DNA of 38,594 nucleotides from JACCVL01 sp038232655 (GTDB lineage Bacteria; Actinomycetota; Actinomycetes; Propionibacteriales; Nocardioidaceae). Shown one piece after another: positions 7,415 to 14,959 of this stretch. The translations under genes were made by a program, and so were the position numbers. Numbering within the stretch: position 1 is the stretch's first letter; each line of letters starts with the position of its first letter. The notes below the pieces were generated by a model, which did no database searches, was not told where the DNA came from, and saw only the letters and a list, made by a program, of their open reading frames with translations. The stretch is taken from assembly GCA_038232655.1 (NCBI GenBank), contig JBBSNM010000015.1:1-38594 (forward strand), given 5' to 3'.

Positions 7415-8310
7415 CGCGGCCGGTCACCCCGCTGGTCAAACCGCCCCCGTCTCGGAGGCTGTTCCACCGGCCCCCGTCTCGGGGGCGGCAGGTGCTGTTG
7501 CTGCTGCCCGCCCTGGTCCCCATCGTGGCGCTGGTCCTCGCCACGCTGTCCGCGCTCGGCCTGCAGAGCCTGGGGCTGATGCCGCTGGTCGGGCGACCGC
7601 GGGTGAGCGCCACCGCCTACACCGCGGTCGGCGCCGACCTGCTGTCCGCGACCGGGTTGACGCTGGCCATCGCCGCCGCGGCGACCCTGCTCGCCGTGTC
7701 GGTCGGGTTGGCGACCGCGCTGCTCGTGGTCTCCTTCACCCCGCTGTCGCGGCTGGTGCGGTTGAGCGCCGCGGCGACCGTGACCGTGCCGCACCTGGTC
7801 GGGGCGGCCGCCGTCGGGCTGCTGGTCGCCGACAGCGGTGTGCTGCCCCGGGTGCTCGGCCTGTCGGCACAGCAGTGGCCGAACCTGGTCGCCGGCCCCT
7901 TCTTGGTCGCGGTCGTGCTCGAGTACGCCTGGAAGGAGGCGGCGTTCGTGGCGCTGGTCGTCGGCGCGGCGCTGGCCACCCGGGTCGCGCAGTACGACGA
8001 GACCGCCGCGCTGCTGGGCGCCGGCCGGCTGCACCGGCTGCGGCACGTGACGCTGCCGCTGGCCGCCCCGTCGCTGGTCGTGGCGGGCACCATCTCGTTC
8101 GTCTACGTCGTCGGGTCGTACGAGGTGGCCTGGCTGCTGGGCCGGACCTACCCCGAGCCGCTGCCGGTGCTGGCGTACCGGCTGTTCTCGTCCGCCGACC
8201 TCGCCGCCCGGCCCGAGGCGGCGGCAGCAGCGCTGGTCACCAGCCTGGTGGCCACGGCAGTGGCGTCGGTCGGGCTGGTGGCGGCCCGCCGGTGGCGGGT
8301 GCACGCATGA
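7411..8310 (+). CDS. ABC transporter permease, equivalent to the first half of YnjC
   Basis: 299 residues, about six membrane segments. The EAA loop that docks on the ATPase is visible as YDETAALLGAGRLHRLRHVT followed by LPLAAP. The GTG start overlaps the stop of the binding-protein gene and has a good Shine-Dalgarno (GGAGGAGGG). E. coli YnjC is a single protein of about 510 residues carrying two permease units; here the units are separate genes (299 and 277 residues). The first 25 residues contain a duplicated PPPSRR/PPSRGR stretch before the first membrane helix. It acts in the membrane with the next gene and the ATPase. Confidence 0.9.
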   Translation: MTRPVTPLVKPPPSRRLFHRPPSRGRQVLLLLPALVPIVALVLATLSALGLQSLGLMPLVGRPRVSATAYTAVGADLLSATGLTLAIAAAATLLAVSVGLATALLVVSFTPLSRLVRLSAAATVTVPHLVGAAAVGLLVADSGVLPRVLGLSAQQWPNLVAGPFLVAVVLEYAWKEAAFVALVVGAALATRVAQYDETAALLGAGRLHRLRHVTLPLAAPSLVVAGTISFVYVVGSYEVAWLLGRTYPEPLPVLAYRLFSSADLAARPEAAAAALVTSLVATAVASVGLVAARRWRVHA

Positions 8311-9140
8311 GGCCGGGCCCGCCGGCGCGGCTGCTGCTGGTCGCCTGGTTCCTCGCACCCCTCGCCGGGATGACGCTGTGGGCGTTTGCCGACCAGTGGA
8401 CCGCGGCGACCGTGCTGCCGCAGGACTGGGGCCTTCGCGGGTGGCGGGAGGCGCTGGCCGACGGGCTGCCCGGCGCCCTGCTGCGCACCGTCGTGCTGTC
8501 GAGCACGGTGGCGCTGCTGGCGACGCCGGCGGGTGCGATGGCGGCCCGCGGGCTGCTGCGGGTTGGCCCGCGGCTGCGTGCGGCGGCCTCGGTGCTGCTG
8601 GTGGTGCCGGTGGTGCTGCCGCCGCTGACCGTGGTGCTCGGCGTCGACGTGCTGCTGCTGCGGCTGCAGATACCAGCGGCCGTCGGGGTGGTCGCCGTGC
8701 TCGTCGTGCAGGCGCTGCCGTACACGACCTACGTCATGTGGACCACCTACCAGGCCTACGACGAGGCGTACGAGGACGAGGCGCGCACGCTCGGCGCCTC
8801 GGCGCTGCGCGCACTGCTGCGGGTGCAACTGCCGCTCGTCGCGCCCGGGCTGGGCGCCGCGTCGTTCCTGGCGCTGCTGGTCGGGTGGAGCGACTACATC
8901 GTCACGCTGGTGGTCGGTGGCGGTCGGCTGGTGACGCTGCCGGTGCTAGTGGCCAGCAACGCGGCCGGCACCGGCAACGAGCCGGTCGTCGCCGCGCTGT
9001 CGGTGGTGGCGATCGTGCCGCCGTTGGTGCTGCTGGGTGCCGTCGGGCTGCTGGGCCGCCGGGGTCGCCGCCGCGCCCCGACCAGGTCCTCGGTGGCGGA
9101 CACCGCGGACACGGCCCAGGTGGCGGGGGTCGCGTCGTGA
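8307..9140 (+). CDS. ABC transporter permease, equivalent to the second half of YnjC
   Basis: 277 residues with about six hydrophobic segments, beginning directly with a membrane helix (LLLVAWFLAPLAG). The cytoplasmic EAA loop reads YEDEARTLGASALRALLRVQ then LPLVAPG. The ATG lies inside the stop codon of the first permease (ATGA), so the two subunits are probably made in equal amounts by coupled translation. The C-terminal 35 residues are polar and Arg/Thr-rich. It forms the translocation path with the upstream permease; substrate unknown. Confidence 0.9.
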   Translation: MRPGPPARLLLVAWFLAPLAGMTLWAFADQWTAATVLPQDWGLRGWREALADGLPGALLRTVVLSSTVALLATPAGAMAARGLLRVGPRLRAAASVLLVVPVVLPPLTVVLGVDVLLLRLQIPAAVGVVAVLVVQALPYTTYVMWTTYQAYDEAYEDEARTLGASALRALLRVQLPLVAPGLGAASFLALLVGWSDYIVTLVVGGGRLVTLPVLVASNAAGTGNEPVVAALSVVAIVPPLVLLGAVGLLGRRGRRRAPTRSSVADTADTAQVAGVAS

Positions 9141-10273
9141 CCGCGGCGCTGAGCGTGTCCAGCGTGACCCGGCGCTTCGAGCCGACCGAGCCGCCGGCGC
9201 TGGACGCCGTCGACCTCGACGTGGCGGCCGGCACCTGCACGGCGCTGCTCGGCCCGTCCGGGTCGGGCAAGACCACGCTGCTGCGCACGATCGCCGGGCT
9301 CGAGCCCGCCTACTCCGGCACCGTACGCCTCGACGGCGCCGACCTGACCGGCGTGGCCGCCGAGCGGCGCGGGATGGCGATGGTCTTCCAACGTCCGCTG
9401 CTGTTCCCCCACCTGTCGGTGCACGACAACGTCGCGTTCCCGGGCCGGGCGCGGGGCTTGGCGCGCGCGGCGGCGCGTGAGGAGGCGGCGCGCTTCCTCG
9501 ACCTGGTCGGCCTGTCGCACCTGACGGCGCGGGACGTGCGGGCGCTGTCCGGCGGCCAGCAGCAGCGGGTGGCGCTGGCCCGCGCACTCGCGGCCCGGCC
9601 GCGGCTGCTGCTGCTGGACGAGCCGTTCGCCGCGCTGGACCCGTCGCTGGCCGACGAGATGCGCGAGCTGGTGCTCGAGCTGCGGGCGGTGCTGGAGCCC
9701 ACCGTGGTCATGGTCACCCACGACCACGAGGAGGCCTCGGTGCTGGCCGACGACGTCGCGGTGCTGATCGACGGCCGGCTGGTGCAGCACGAGCCGGTCG
9801 AGGCGATCTACCGTCGGCCGGCGAACATCGCCGTGCACCGGCTGCTCGGCGGGGTCAACGAACTGCCGGGTACTGCCGGTGCCGGGCGGCACCGTTCGGC
9901 GCTGGGCGAGCTGGACCTGCCGCCCGAAGCGCTCGGTGTGACGGGGGAGGCGGTGCTGCTGGTCCGCCACGAGCAGGTGCGCCTGGTGGCGCCCGCCGAC
10001 CCGGCGGCCCACCTGGCCGGTGCGGTCGAGACCGTCCGCCAGCGTGGTGGGCGGCGCCGGGTCACCGTCTGCCGCGGCGGCGTCCAGCTGGTCGCCGAGG
10101 TCCCGGTCACCCACCCCGTACGGGTGGGGGAGCCGGTCGGCCTGGTCGTCCCGCCCGACGCGGTGTGGCCGGTGCTGGCGCCGGGCGGGGACCAGCCGTC
10201 GGGTCAGGTGGTGGACTCGAGCTCGGGCGCCTCGGGGAGGTCCAGCTCGGTGCCGGCGAAGTGGTTGAAGTAG
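9137..10273 (+). CDS. ynjD: ABC transporter ATPase (YnjD-like)
   Basis: 378 residues. Walker A GPSGSGKTT (39-47), Q-loop VFQRPLLFPHLSV, signature LSGGQQQRVALARAL, Walker B LLLLDEPFAALD and switch histidine in VTHDHEE. Residues from about 245 onward form an accessory domain of the TOBE/MalK-like kind (RHEQVRLV...). E. coli YnjD is shorter (about 217 residues) and lacks this extension. The GTG start overlaps the preceding permease stop. The last 23 codons run antisense over the 3' end of the AhpD-like gene, and the final residues look unselected, so the functional C-terminus may end near 10200. It energises the importer encoded just upstream. Confidence 0.92.
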   Translation: MTAALSVSSVTRRFEPTEPPALDAVDLDVAAGTCTALLGPSGSGKTTLLRTIAGLEPAYSGTVRLDGADLTGVAAERRGMAMVFQRPLLFPHLSVHDNVAFPGRARGLARAAAREEAARFLDLVGLSHLTARDVRALSGGQQQRVALARALAARPRLLLLDEPFAALDPSLADEMRELVLELRAVLEPTVVMVTHDHEEASVLADDVAVLIDGRLVQHEPVEAIYRRPANIAVHRLLGGVNELPGTAGAGRHRSALGELDLPPEALGVTGEAVLLVRHEQVRLVAPADPAAHLAGAVETVRQRGGRRRVTVCRGGVQLVAEVPVTHPVRVGEPVGLVVPPDAVWPVLAPGGDQPSGQVVDSSSGASGRSSSVPAKWLK

Positions 10274-10758
10274 TTGGTGTAGATGTTCACCGCGACGTGG
10301 GCGTAGAGCTCCTGGAGCTCCTCGACCGACCAGCCGGCGTCGATCGCCTGCTGCCAGGTGGCGTCTTGGACATGGCCGACGTCGCCGGTGATCTCGCGGG
10401 CCAGCGCCAGCAGGCTGTCCAGGCGGTCGTCGCCCGTCGGCTTGCAGTGCCGGATGGCCAGCGTGTCCTCCTCGGACAGCCCGGCGCGGGTGCCGGCCAC
10501 CGTGTGCGCGGACTGGCAGTAGGCGCACTTGTCGACCCCGGCGACGGCCAGGGCCACCGCCTCCTGGGTGCGGGCGTCGTACGTGCCGTGCTCGGTGATC
10601 GCCCGGCCCATCGCCCGGTAGGCGGCGAGCACAACAGGGGAGTGCGCCATCCCGCCGTGAATGTTCAGCACCTTGCCCATCTTCTCGGCCATGGCCTTGA
10701 GGTCGTCGCGGGCGGCTTCGGGGGCGTCGTCGACGCTGTGCACGGGAAAGCGGGGCAT
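10204..10758 (-). CDS. Carboxymuconolactone decarboxylase/AhpD-like protein (YnjA-like)
   Basis: 184 residues. The AhpD-type redox signature is intact: Glu66, then CAYC (Cys78, Cys81) and His85 (E-x11-CxxC-xxx-H). In AhpD this set reduces peroxiredoxin disulfides; most paralogues have no assigned substrate. YnjA of E. coli, which precedes ynjBCD, belongs to the same family. The ATG at 10758 has a strong GGAGGA site; the in-frame extension upstream is rejected because the promoter would lie inside it. A SigR-type promoter (10799-10825) lies just upstream. Convergent with the ATPase gene, overlapping by 70 bp. Cytosolic, probably thiol-active. Confidence 0.92.
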   Translation of the reverse strand: MPRFPVHSVDDAPEAARDDLKAMAEKMGKVLNIHGGMAHSPVVLAAYRAMGRAITEHGTYDARTQEAVALAVAGVDKCAYCQSAHTVAGTRAGLSEEDTLAIRHCKPTGDDRLDSLLALAREITGDVGHVQDATWQQAIDAGWSVEELQELYAHVAVNIYTNYFNHFAGTELDLPEAPELESTT

Positions 10759-10798
10759 GGGTGTCCTCCAGTGAGTCGGTTGGGGGTGTTCCGTCCGC

Positions 10799-10825
10799 AA
10801 CCGGCGAACGGCGCGCGGCATTCCC
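10799..10825 (-). promoter_or_regulatory. Putative ECF (SigR-type) promoter of the AhpD-like gene
   Basis: GGGAAT (10825-10820), 18 nt, GTT (10801-10799) on the minus strand, an exact match to the SigR consensus. Transcription would start near 10793, about 35 nt before the ATG, leaving room for the GGAGGA ribosome site. This is the cleanest of the four ECF-type sites in the locus. Confidence 0.62.
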
Positions 10826-10834
10826 TGGCCGCCT

Positions 10835-10892
10835 CCAGTGGGCACCAATGCGTCACGCCGACGCCTGTAGGTGACGCATATGTGCCCACTGG
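10835..10892. repeat. Long inverted repeat between the AhpD-like gene and the heliorhodopsin gene
   Basis: Two 22-bp arms (10835-10856 and 10871-10892) are inverse complements with two mismatches; the arm begins CCAGTGGGCAC and ends ATGCGTCAC. The loop is 14 nt. It lies 10 bp upstream of the ECF promoter of the AhpD-like gene and about 54 bp before the heliorhodopsin -10 box. It could be an operator, a transcription-blocking hairpin between divergent genes, or a mobile palindromic element. Confidence 0.75.
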
Positions 10893-10945
10893 CGTTGTTG
10901 TCCCGGCGTACGACTACTGCGGGTGCTGGGGTGGCGGCGGCGAGT

Positions 10946-10951
10946 TACCGT
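10946..10951 (+). promoter_or_regulatory. Putative -10 box of the heliorhodopsin gene
   Basis: TACCGT (TANNNT type) ends 5 nt before the GTG at 10957, so transcription would begin at or next to the start codon. No Shine-Dalgarno is visible, which agrees with a leaderless message. No good -35 was found. Confidence 0.4.
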
Positions 10952-10956
10952 TGTCC

Positions 10957-11769
10957 GTGACCACCACCGAGGCACCTGGGGCGCACCGCCGCCAGACCAG
11001 CGACTCCACCGTCAGCGACACCCAGCTGTCCCGGCTGCGGGTCTACAACCTGGTGATGGGCCTCTTCCACGCCGTACAGGCCGCGGCCGTCCTGGCGCTG
11101 GCCAACGACTTCGCGCTGCCGGTCACCGCGGCGTACCAGAACGGCCCGCCGGGCTCTGACAACGCCGAGCTGACCACCCTGTTCGACCTGCCCACCGCCT
11201 GGGGGGTCGCCGCGTTCCTGGCGATCTCGGCGGTGGCGCACTGGACCATCGCGAGCCCGCGGGTGGTCGGGTGGTACGGCGCCAACCTGCGCTTCGGCCG
11301 CAACAGCGCGCGATGGGTGGAGTACTCGGTCAGCTCATCGATCATGATCGTGCTGATCGCCCAGCTGACCGGCATCAACGACGTCGCGACGATCGTCGCG
11401 CTCTTCGGCGTCAATGCGGCGATGATCCTGTTCGGCTGGCTGCAGGAGGTCTATGAGTTCCCCGGCAGCGGCGGCTGGCTGCCGTTCGTCTTCGGCTGCG
11501 TCGCCGGCGTCGTGCCGTGGCTGGCGATCGCGATCTACCTGCTGTCGCCGGGCAACCCGAGCGACGCCAGCCCACCCGGGTTTGTCTACGGGATCTTCGT
11601 CTCGCTGTTCGTGTTCTTCAACGTGTTCGCCCTCAACCAGTGGCTGCAGTACCGGCGCGTGGGCCGCTGGCGCGACTACGTCTTCGGCGAGTACGTGTAC
11701 GTGGCGCTGAGCCTGGTCGCGAAGTCGGCGCTGGCCTGGCAGGTGTTCGCCGGCACGCTGGCGGGCTGA
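10957..11769 (+). CDS. Heliorhodopsin
   Basis: 270 residues, seven hydrophobic segments. Hallmarks of heliorhodopsins are all present: His38 in MGLFHAVQ (helix A), His95 in SAVAHW, the helix C motif ARWVEYSVSSS with counterion Glu122, FGVNAAMILFG, FVYGIFVSLFVFFN, QYRRVGRWRDYVFGE, and the retinal Schiff-base lysine Lys256 in LSLVAKSALAWQVFAGTL. Lys256 is in the last helix. Heliorhodopsins bind retinal, have the N-terminus inside the cell (opposite to type-1 rhodopsins) and a slow photocycle; a signalling or regulatory role is suspected rather than pumping. The GTG start is supported by the -10 box directly upstream and lack of a ribosome site. No retinal or carotenoid synthesis genes are in the window. 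Identification is firm; function is not. Confidence 0.96.
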   Translation: MTTTEAPGAHRRQTSDSTVSDTQLSRLRVYNLVMGLFHAVQAAAVLALANDFALPVTAAYQNGPPGSDNAELTTLFDLPTAWGVAAFLAISAVAHWTIASPRVVGWYGANLRFGRNSARWVEYSVSSSIMIVLIAQLTGINDVATIVALFGVNAAMILFGWLQEVYEFPGSGGWLPFVFGCVAGVVPWLAIAIYLLSPGNPSDASPPGFVYGIFVSLFVFFNVFALNQWLQYRRVGRWRDYVFGEYVYVALSLVAKSALAWQVFAGTLAG

Positions 11770-11852
11770 GCCCTAGCCCCGCGTGCCGGCCCGTGCGGCC
11801 CGCGCTGGTTCCCCTGTGACCCTGTGCGGGCGTGCGCCACTCACGCCGAGAC

Positions 11853-11899
11853 GCCGCCATCTGCAGGTGTTGGGGGCCGAACATCTGCGTTGCGCGGCA
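11853..11899. repeat. Palindromic intergenic element, copy B
   Basis: The core is GCAGGTGTT (11863-11871), loop GGGGGCCG, AACATCTGC (11880-11888), flanked by GCCGC and GCGCGGC. Its layout and loop (GGGGG-x-CGAAC) resemble the element at 20758-20803, suggesting a small dispersed repeat family. It lies 84 bp after the heliorhodopsin stop. Confidence 0.45.
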
Positions 11900-12042
11900 G
11901 CTCGATGCCCCGTCGGCGGCCCGGCCCCCGAGCCCGGCCCCCGAGCCCGGTCCCTAGGGGCACACCCCTACCCGTCGCCCCGAAAGTGGGCGTGAAACCA
12001 GGGGTGAGCACTCAGGTGCATCGAGGTCGATCTCCTTAGCTT

Positions 12043-12066
12043 CGGTTGGACGACACGTCTCAACCG
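12043..12066 (+). promoter_or_regulatory. Stem-loop just before the ribosome site of the membrane protein gene
   Basis: CGGTTG (12043-12048) and CAACCG (12061-12066) pair perfectly, with GAC/GTC (12049-12051, 12057-12059) extending the stem. The GGAGGG ribosome site follows directly. It may be an operator or an mRNA structure. A possible -10 box TAGCTT (12037-12042) abuts it. Confidence 0.35.
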
Positions 12067-12081
12067 ATGGAGGGATCAGGC

Positions 12082-12864
12082 ATGGCTTCCAGAGGCCAGC
12101 ACCAGGAGCGCCCTAGCACGGTCACCGAGCCTCCTGACGGACCACCGGCCCGGCCACCCGGTGAGCCGTCGATCAGCTACAACCGGCTCGCCCTGGTCGG
12201 TGTGGTCTGGTACCTGCTCGAGTTCGCGTTCATCATCCCGTTCTTCCGCGAGCCCCCCGGAGCCGGAGCTGCGCCCGAAGAGCTGGTCGCCTTCTATAGC
12301 GACAACCGCACCGCGATCACGATCATGGCCGTGGGGGTCAGCGCGGCCATCATCGGCCGGATCGCTTTCGCCGTCGGCGTACGGAGCGTGCTGCGCCAGG
12401 CACGCGGAGACAGCTCGACGGTCGCCGTGCTGATGGACCTCGCGGTCGGCATCGCAGTGGTGGGTGTCGCAGTCGAGGCCGTCACGATGCAGGGACAGGT
12501 GGTGGGCGCGGTGATGGCCGGCTCCGACGCGGCGGTGCCCGCGGCGGACGCCCTGTTCCGGGCCAACGCGGAGTCGGTCGACGGCTCGCTGGTCCCGTTC
12601 GCCCTGTTCGCCGGGGTCACGTCGGTGGCCATGCTGATGGCCCGGGTGCTGCCGCGCTGGGTAGGCTGGACGGGCCTTGCCGGCGCCGTCCTGTACGGCG
12701 CCTCCGCGGGGTACGTCCTCGGAGCCAGCGAGGTCCTCGACCTGGTCCAGTTCGCCGGCTGGCTGCTCGTCATCGTGTGGATGCTGGCGACCGGCATCGT
12801 GCTGTTTCGCCGCGCGCGGTCGGTGCGGCGGCAGACTGTGCGCCATGAGGACAGCGCCACCTAG
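12082..12864 (+). CDS. Polytopic membrane protein of unknown function (DUF4386-like layout)
   Basis: 260 residues. After a 35-residue Pro-rich cytoplasmic head there are about six hydrophobic segments: near 40-58, 85-105, 125-150, 175-195, 205-222 and 226-245. The loop after the first segment (EELVAFYSDNR) and the overall plan resemble DUF4386-like membrane proteins, but I see no diagnostic motif. The ATG at 12082 is preferred over an in-frame ATG 36 nt upstream because GGAGGG lies 8 nt before it. The last 20 bp overlap the start of the histidine kinase gene, so this protein, the kinase and the response regulator probably form one operon and it may be an accessory to the sensor. Confidence 0.75.
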   Translation: MASRGQHQERPSTVTEPPDGPPARPPGEPSISYNRLALVGVVWYLLEFAFIIPFFREPPGAGAAPEELVAFYSDNRTAITIMAVGVSAAIIGRIAFAVGVRSVLRQARGDSSTVAVLMDLAVGIAVVGVAVEAVTMQGQVVGAVMAGSDAAVPAADALFRANAESVDGSLVPFALFAGVTSVAMLMARVLPRWVGWTGLAGAVLYGASAGYVLGASEVLDLVQFAGWLLVIVWMLATGIVLFRRARSVRRQTVRHEDSAT

Positions 12865-14959
12865 CGGTGCGGCCCTGATCCTGACCCTGGCCCGGGTCGG
12901 GTGGCTCGCGGGGACCGCGTTGACCGTCAGCCTCTTCGTCGCCGGCCTGCCCGAGCAGTACCGGCTGTTGCCAACTGGCGTGGCCGGCTTCGTCGTCGCG
13001 CGCGATACGGTCGTGGCCGGGGTGTGGCTGGCCGTCGCGGTGCTGGTGTTCGCCCGCCGGTCGGCGGACTGGGCCGCCCTGGTGGTGGCGTTCTTCCTGG
13101 TCACCTTCGGGGTGGGCACGTTCAGCGACACCCTGGACGCGCTGGTGGCGGCGCAGCCGGCCTGGCAGCCGGTGGTCGAGGGCATCGAGGCGCTCGGGAT
13201 CTGCTCACTGGTGGCCGCGCTGCTGCTGTTCCCGGACGGGCGCTTCGTTCCCCGGCGGACAGCCGGGTTGCTGGCTGTCGTGGTCGCCCTGCAGACCCTG
13301 GGTCTGGTGCTCCCCGGTTCGCCAGTCGACGAGACCACCTGGAGCGACGGGCTGTGGGTCGCGGTGTACCTGCCCCTGTTGGCGGTCCTCGCCGCCGGCC
13401 AGGTGCACCGCTACCGGCGGGCCGGTCCGGTGCAGCGCCAGCAGACCAAGTGGGCCGCCTTCGGGATTGTGGCCGCCCTGCTCGGCCTGGTCGGGCTGCT
13501 GGCGGCCCAGCTCGCCATCCCGGCACTGCACTTTCCGGGCCCCGTGGCTGGCGCCGTGGTGAACACCATCGCTGGCCTGCTGCTGCTGCCCGTCCCGGTG
13601 ACCGTGGGGGTGGCGCTGCTGCGCCACCGGCTCTGGGACGTCGACGCGGTAACCAACCGCACGCTGGTCTACGGCTCGGTGAGCGCGGCGCTGGCCGCGG
13701 GCTATGTGCTCGTCGTCGGTGGGCTAGGCGTCCTGCTGTCGGCCCGGGGGAACCTGCTGCTCTCCCTGCTGGGGGCCGGGCTGGTGGCGGTGGCGTTCGC
13801 CCCGCTGCGAGACCGGGTGCAGCGGGGGGTGAACCGGCTGATGTATGGGGAGCGGGACGACCCGTACGCGGCGCTGACCGGGTTGGGCCGCAGGCTGGAG
13901 GGCGCGCTTGCCCCCGAGGAGGTGCTGCCGACGATCGTGGCGACCGTGGCCCGCACGCTCCGGCTTCCGTACGCCGCGATCTGGCTGGTCGACGGTCCGG
14001 TGCTGCGGCTGGGCGCGGTGCACGGCGAGCACGCCGGCCCCACCCAGGTGCAAGACATCCCCCAGCCGCTGTCGGCCGCCGCGCTCCAGCGGAACGGTGC
14101 CCTGGCGTCGGCCCTCACCGGCTCGGGGGCCGACCTGGTGCCGGTCGCCCACCGCGGCGAGCTGGTGGGCGCGCTGGGGTTGGTGCCGCGGCGTGCCGGG
14201 GAGCAGCTGTCCGACGCGGACCGTCGGCTGCTGCGCGACATCGCCAGCCAGCTGGGTGCGGCCGTGCACGCCGTGCGCCTCACCGACGCGTTGCGCGCCA
14301 GCCTGGCCGACCTGCGACGCTCCCGGGAGGCGCTGGTCGCCGCGCAGGACGACGAGCGTCGGCGCATCCAGCGCGACCTGCACGACGGCCTCGGACCGGT
14401 GCTGGCCAGCATGCGGCTGCGGCTGGAGGCCTGCCTGGATCCCGCCGACGACGTGCCCGCACCGATGCGCGCCGACCTCGAGCGCCTGTACGAGCTGGTG
14501 GGCGAGGCCACAGCGGACATCCGGCGGCTGGTCTACGACCTGCGACCGCCGGTGCTCGACCAGCTGGGACTGGTGCCGGCATTGCAGCAGCACTGCGACC
14601 GCTTCACCCGCGAGGCCAGCATCGCGGTCGACTTCCGGGCTGACACGAACGTTCCAGTGCCGGCTGCCGCCGAGGTGGCCCTGCTGCGGGTCGTCCAGGA
14701 GGCGCTGGTCAACGTGGGCAAGCACGCACGGGCGTCGCGGGTGGACGTACGCCTGCACCATCGGGACGGTCGGCTGGACCTGACCGTGGACGATGACGGT
14801 GTCGGGATCTCCGGGTCCAACGGTACCGGCCACGACGGCACCGGGGTGGTCGGCATGCGCCGGCGCGCGGAGCTGCTCGGGGGCAGCCTGCTGCTGGTCG
14901 CCCGGCCGGGGTCGGGATGCCGGGTCACGCTGAGTATTCCAACTGGAGGTGCACGGTGA
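12845..14959 (+). CDS. Membrane sensor histidine kinase (HisKA_3/NarL-type partner)
   Basis: 704 residues. The first 330 residues form a hydrophobic sensor with roughly eight to ten membrane helices, followed by a GAF-like domain (about 350-490). The HisKA_3 dimerisation/phosphoacceptor motif reads DDERRRIQRDLHDGLG with His513, and the ATPase domain (about 590-700) has EALVNVGKHARAS (N box), VDDDGVGIS and GVVGMRRRAELLGG. It should autophosphorylate His513 and pass phosphate to Asp68 of the regulator encoded next. Its GTGA overlap with that gene supports strict pairing. The start ATG lies inside the upstream gene, 20 bp before its stop. The stimulus is unknown. Heliorhodopsin lies upstream, but a 312-bp gap with terminator-like hairpins argues against a common transcript. 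Confidence 0.93.
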   Translation: MRTAPPSGAALILTLARVGWLAGTALTVSLFVAGLPEQYRLLPTGVAGFVVARDTVVAGVWLAVAVLVFARRSADWAALVVAFFLVTFGVGTFSDTLDALVAAQPAWQPVVEGIEALGICSLVAALLLFPDGRFVPRRTAGLLAVVVALQTLGLVLPGSPVDETTWSDGLWVAVYLPLLAVLAAGQVHRYRRAGPVQRQQTKWAAFGIVAALLGLVGLLAAQLAIPALHFPGPVAGAVVNTIAGLLLLPVPVTVGVALLRHRLWDVDAVTNRTLVYGSVSAALAAGYVLVVGGLGVLLSARGNLLLSLLGAGLVAVAFAPLRDRVQRGVNRLMYGERDDPYAALTGLGRRLEGALAPEEVLPTIVATVARTLRLPYAAIWLVDGPVLRLGAVHGEHAGPTQVQDIPQPLSAAALQRNGALASALTGSGADLVPVAHRGELVGALGLVPRRAGEQLSDADRRLLRDIASQLGAAVHAVRLTDALRASLADLRRSREALVAAQDDERRRIQRDLHDGLGPVLASMRLRLEACLDPADDVPAPMRADLERLYELVGEATADIRRLVYDLRPPVLDQLGLVPALQQHCDRFTREASIAVDFRADTNVPVPAAAEVALLRVVQEALVNVGKHARASRVDVRLHHRDGRLDLTVDDDGVGISGSNGTGHDGTGVVGMRRRAELLGGSLLLVARPGSGCRVTLSIPTGGAR

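Larger units (their letters stand above)
11770..12081. other. Gene-free stretch with hairpins and short tandem repeats
   Basis: 312 bp without a credible gene. It holds a palindromic element (11853-11899), a 13-bp tandem duplication (two copies of GGCCCCCGAGCCC, about 11923-11948), a 6-bp perfect hairpin with a CACA loop (TAGGGG/CCCCTA, 11955-11970) that could end heliorhodopsin transcription, and a leader hairpin at 12043-12066. Confidence 0.6.
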
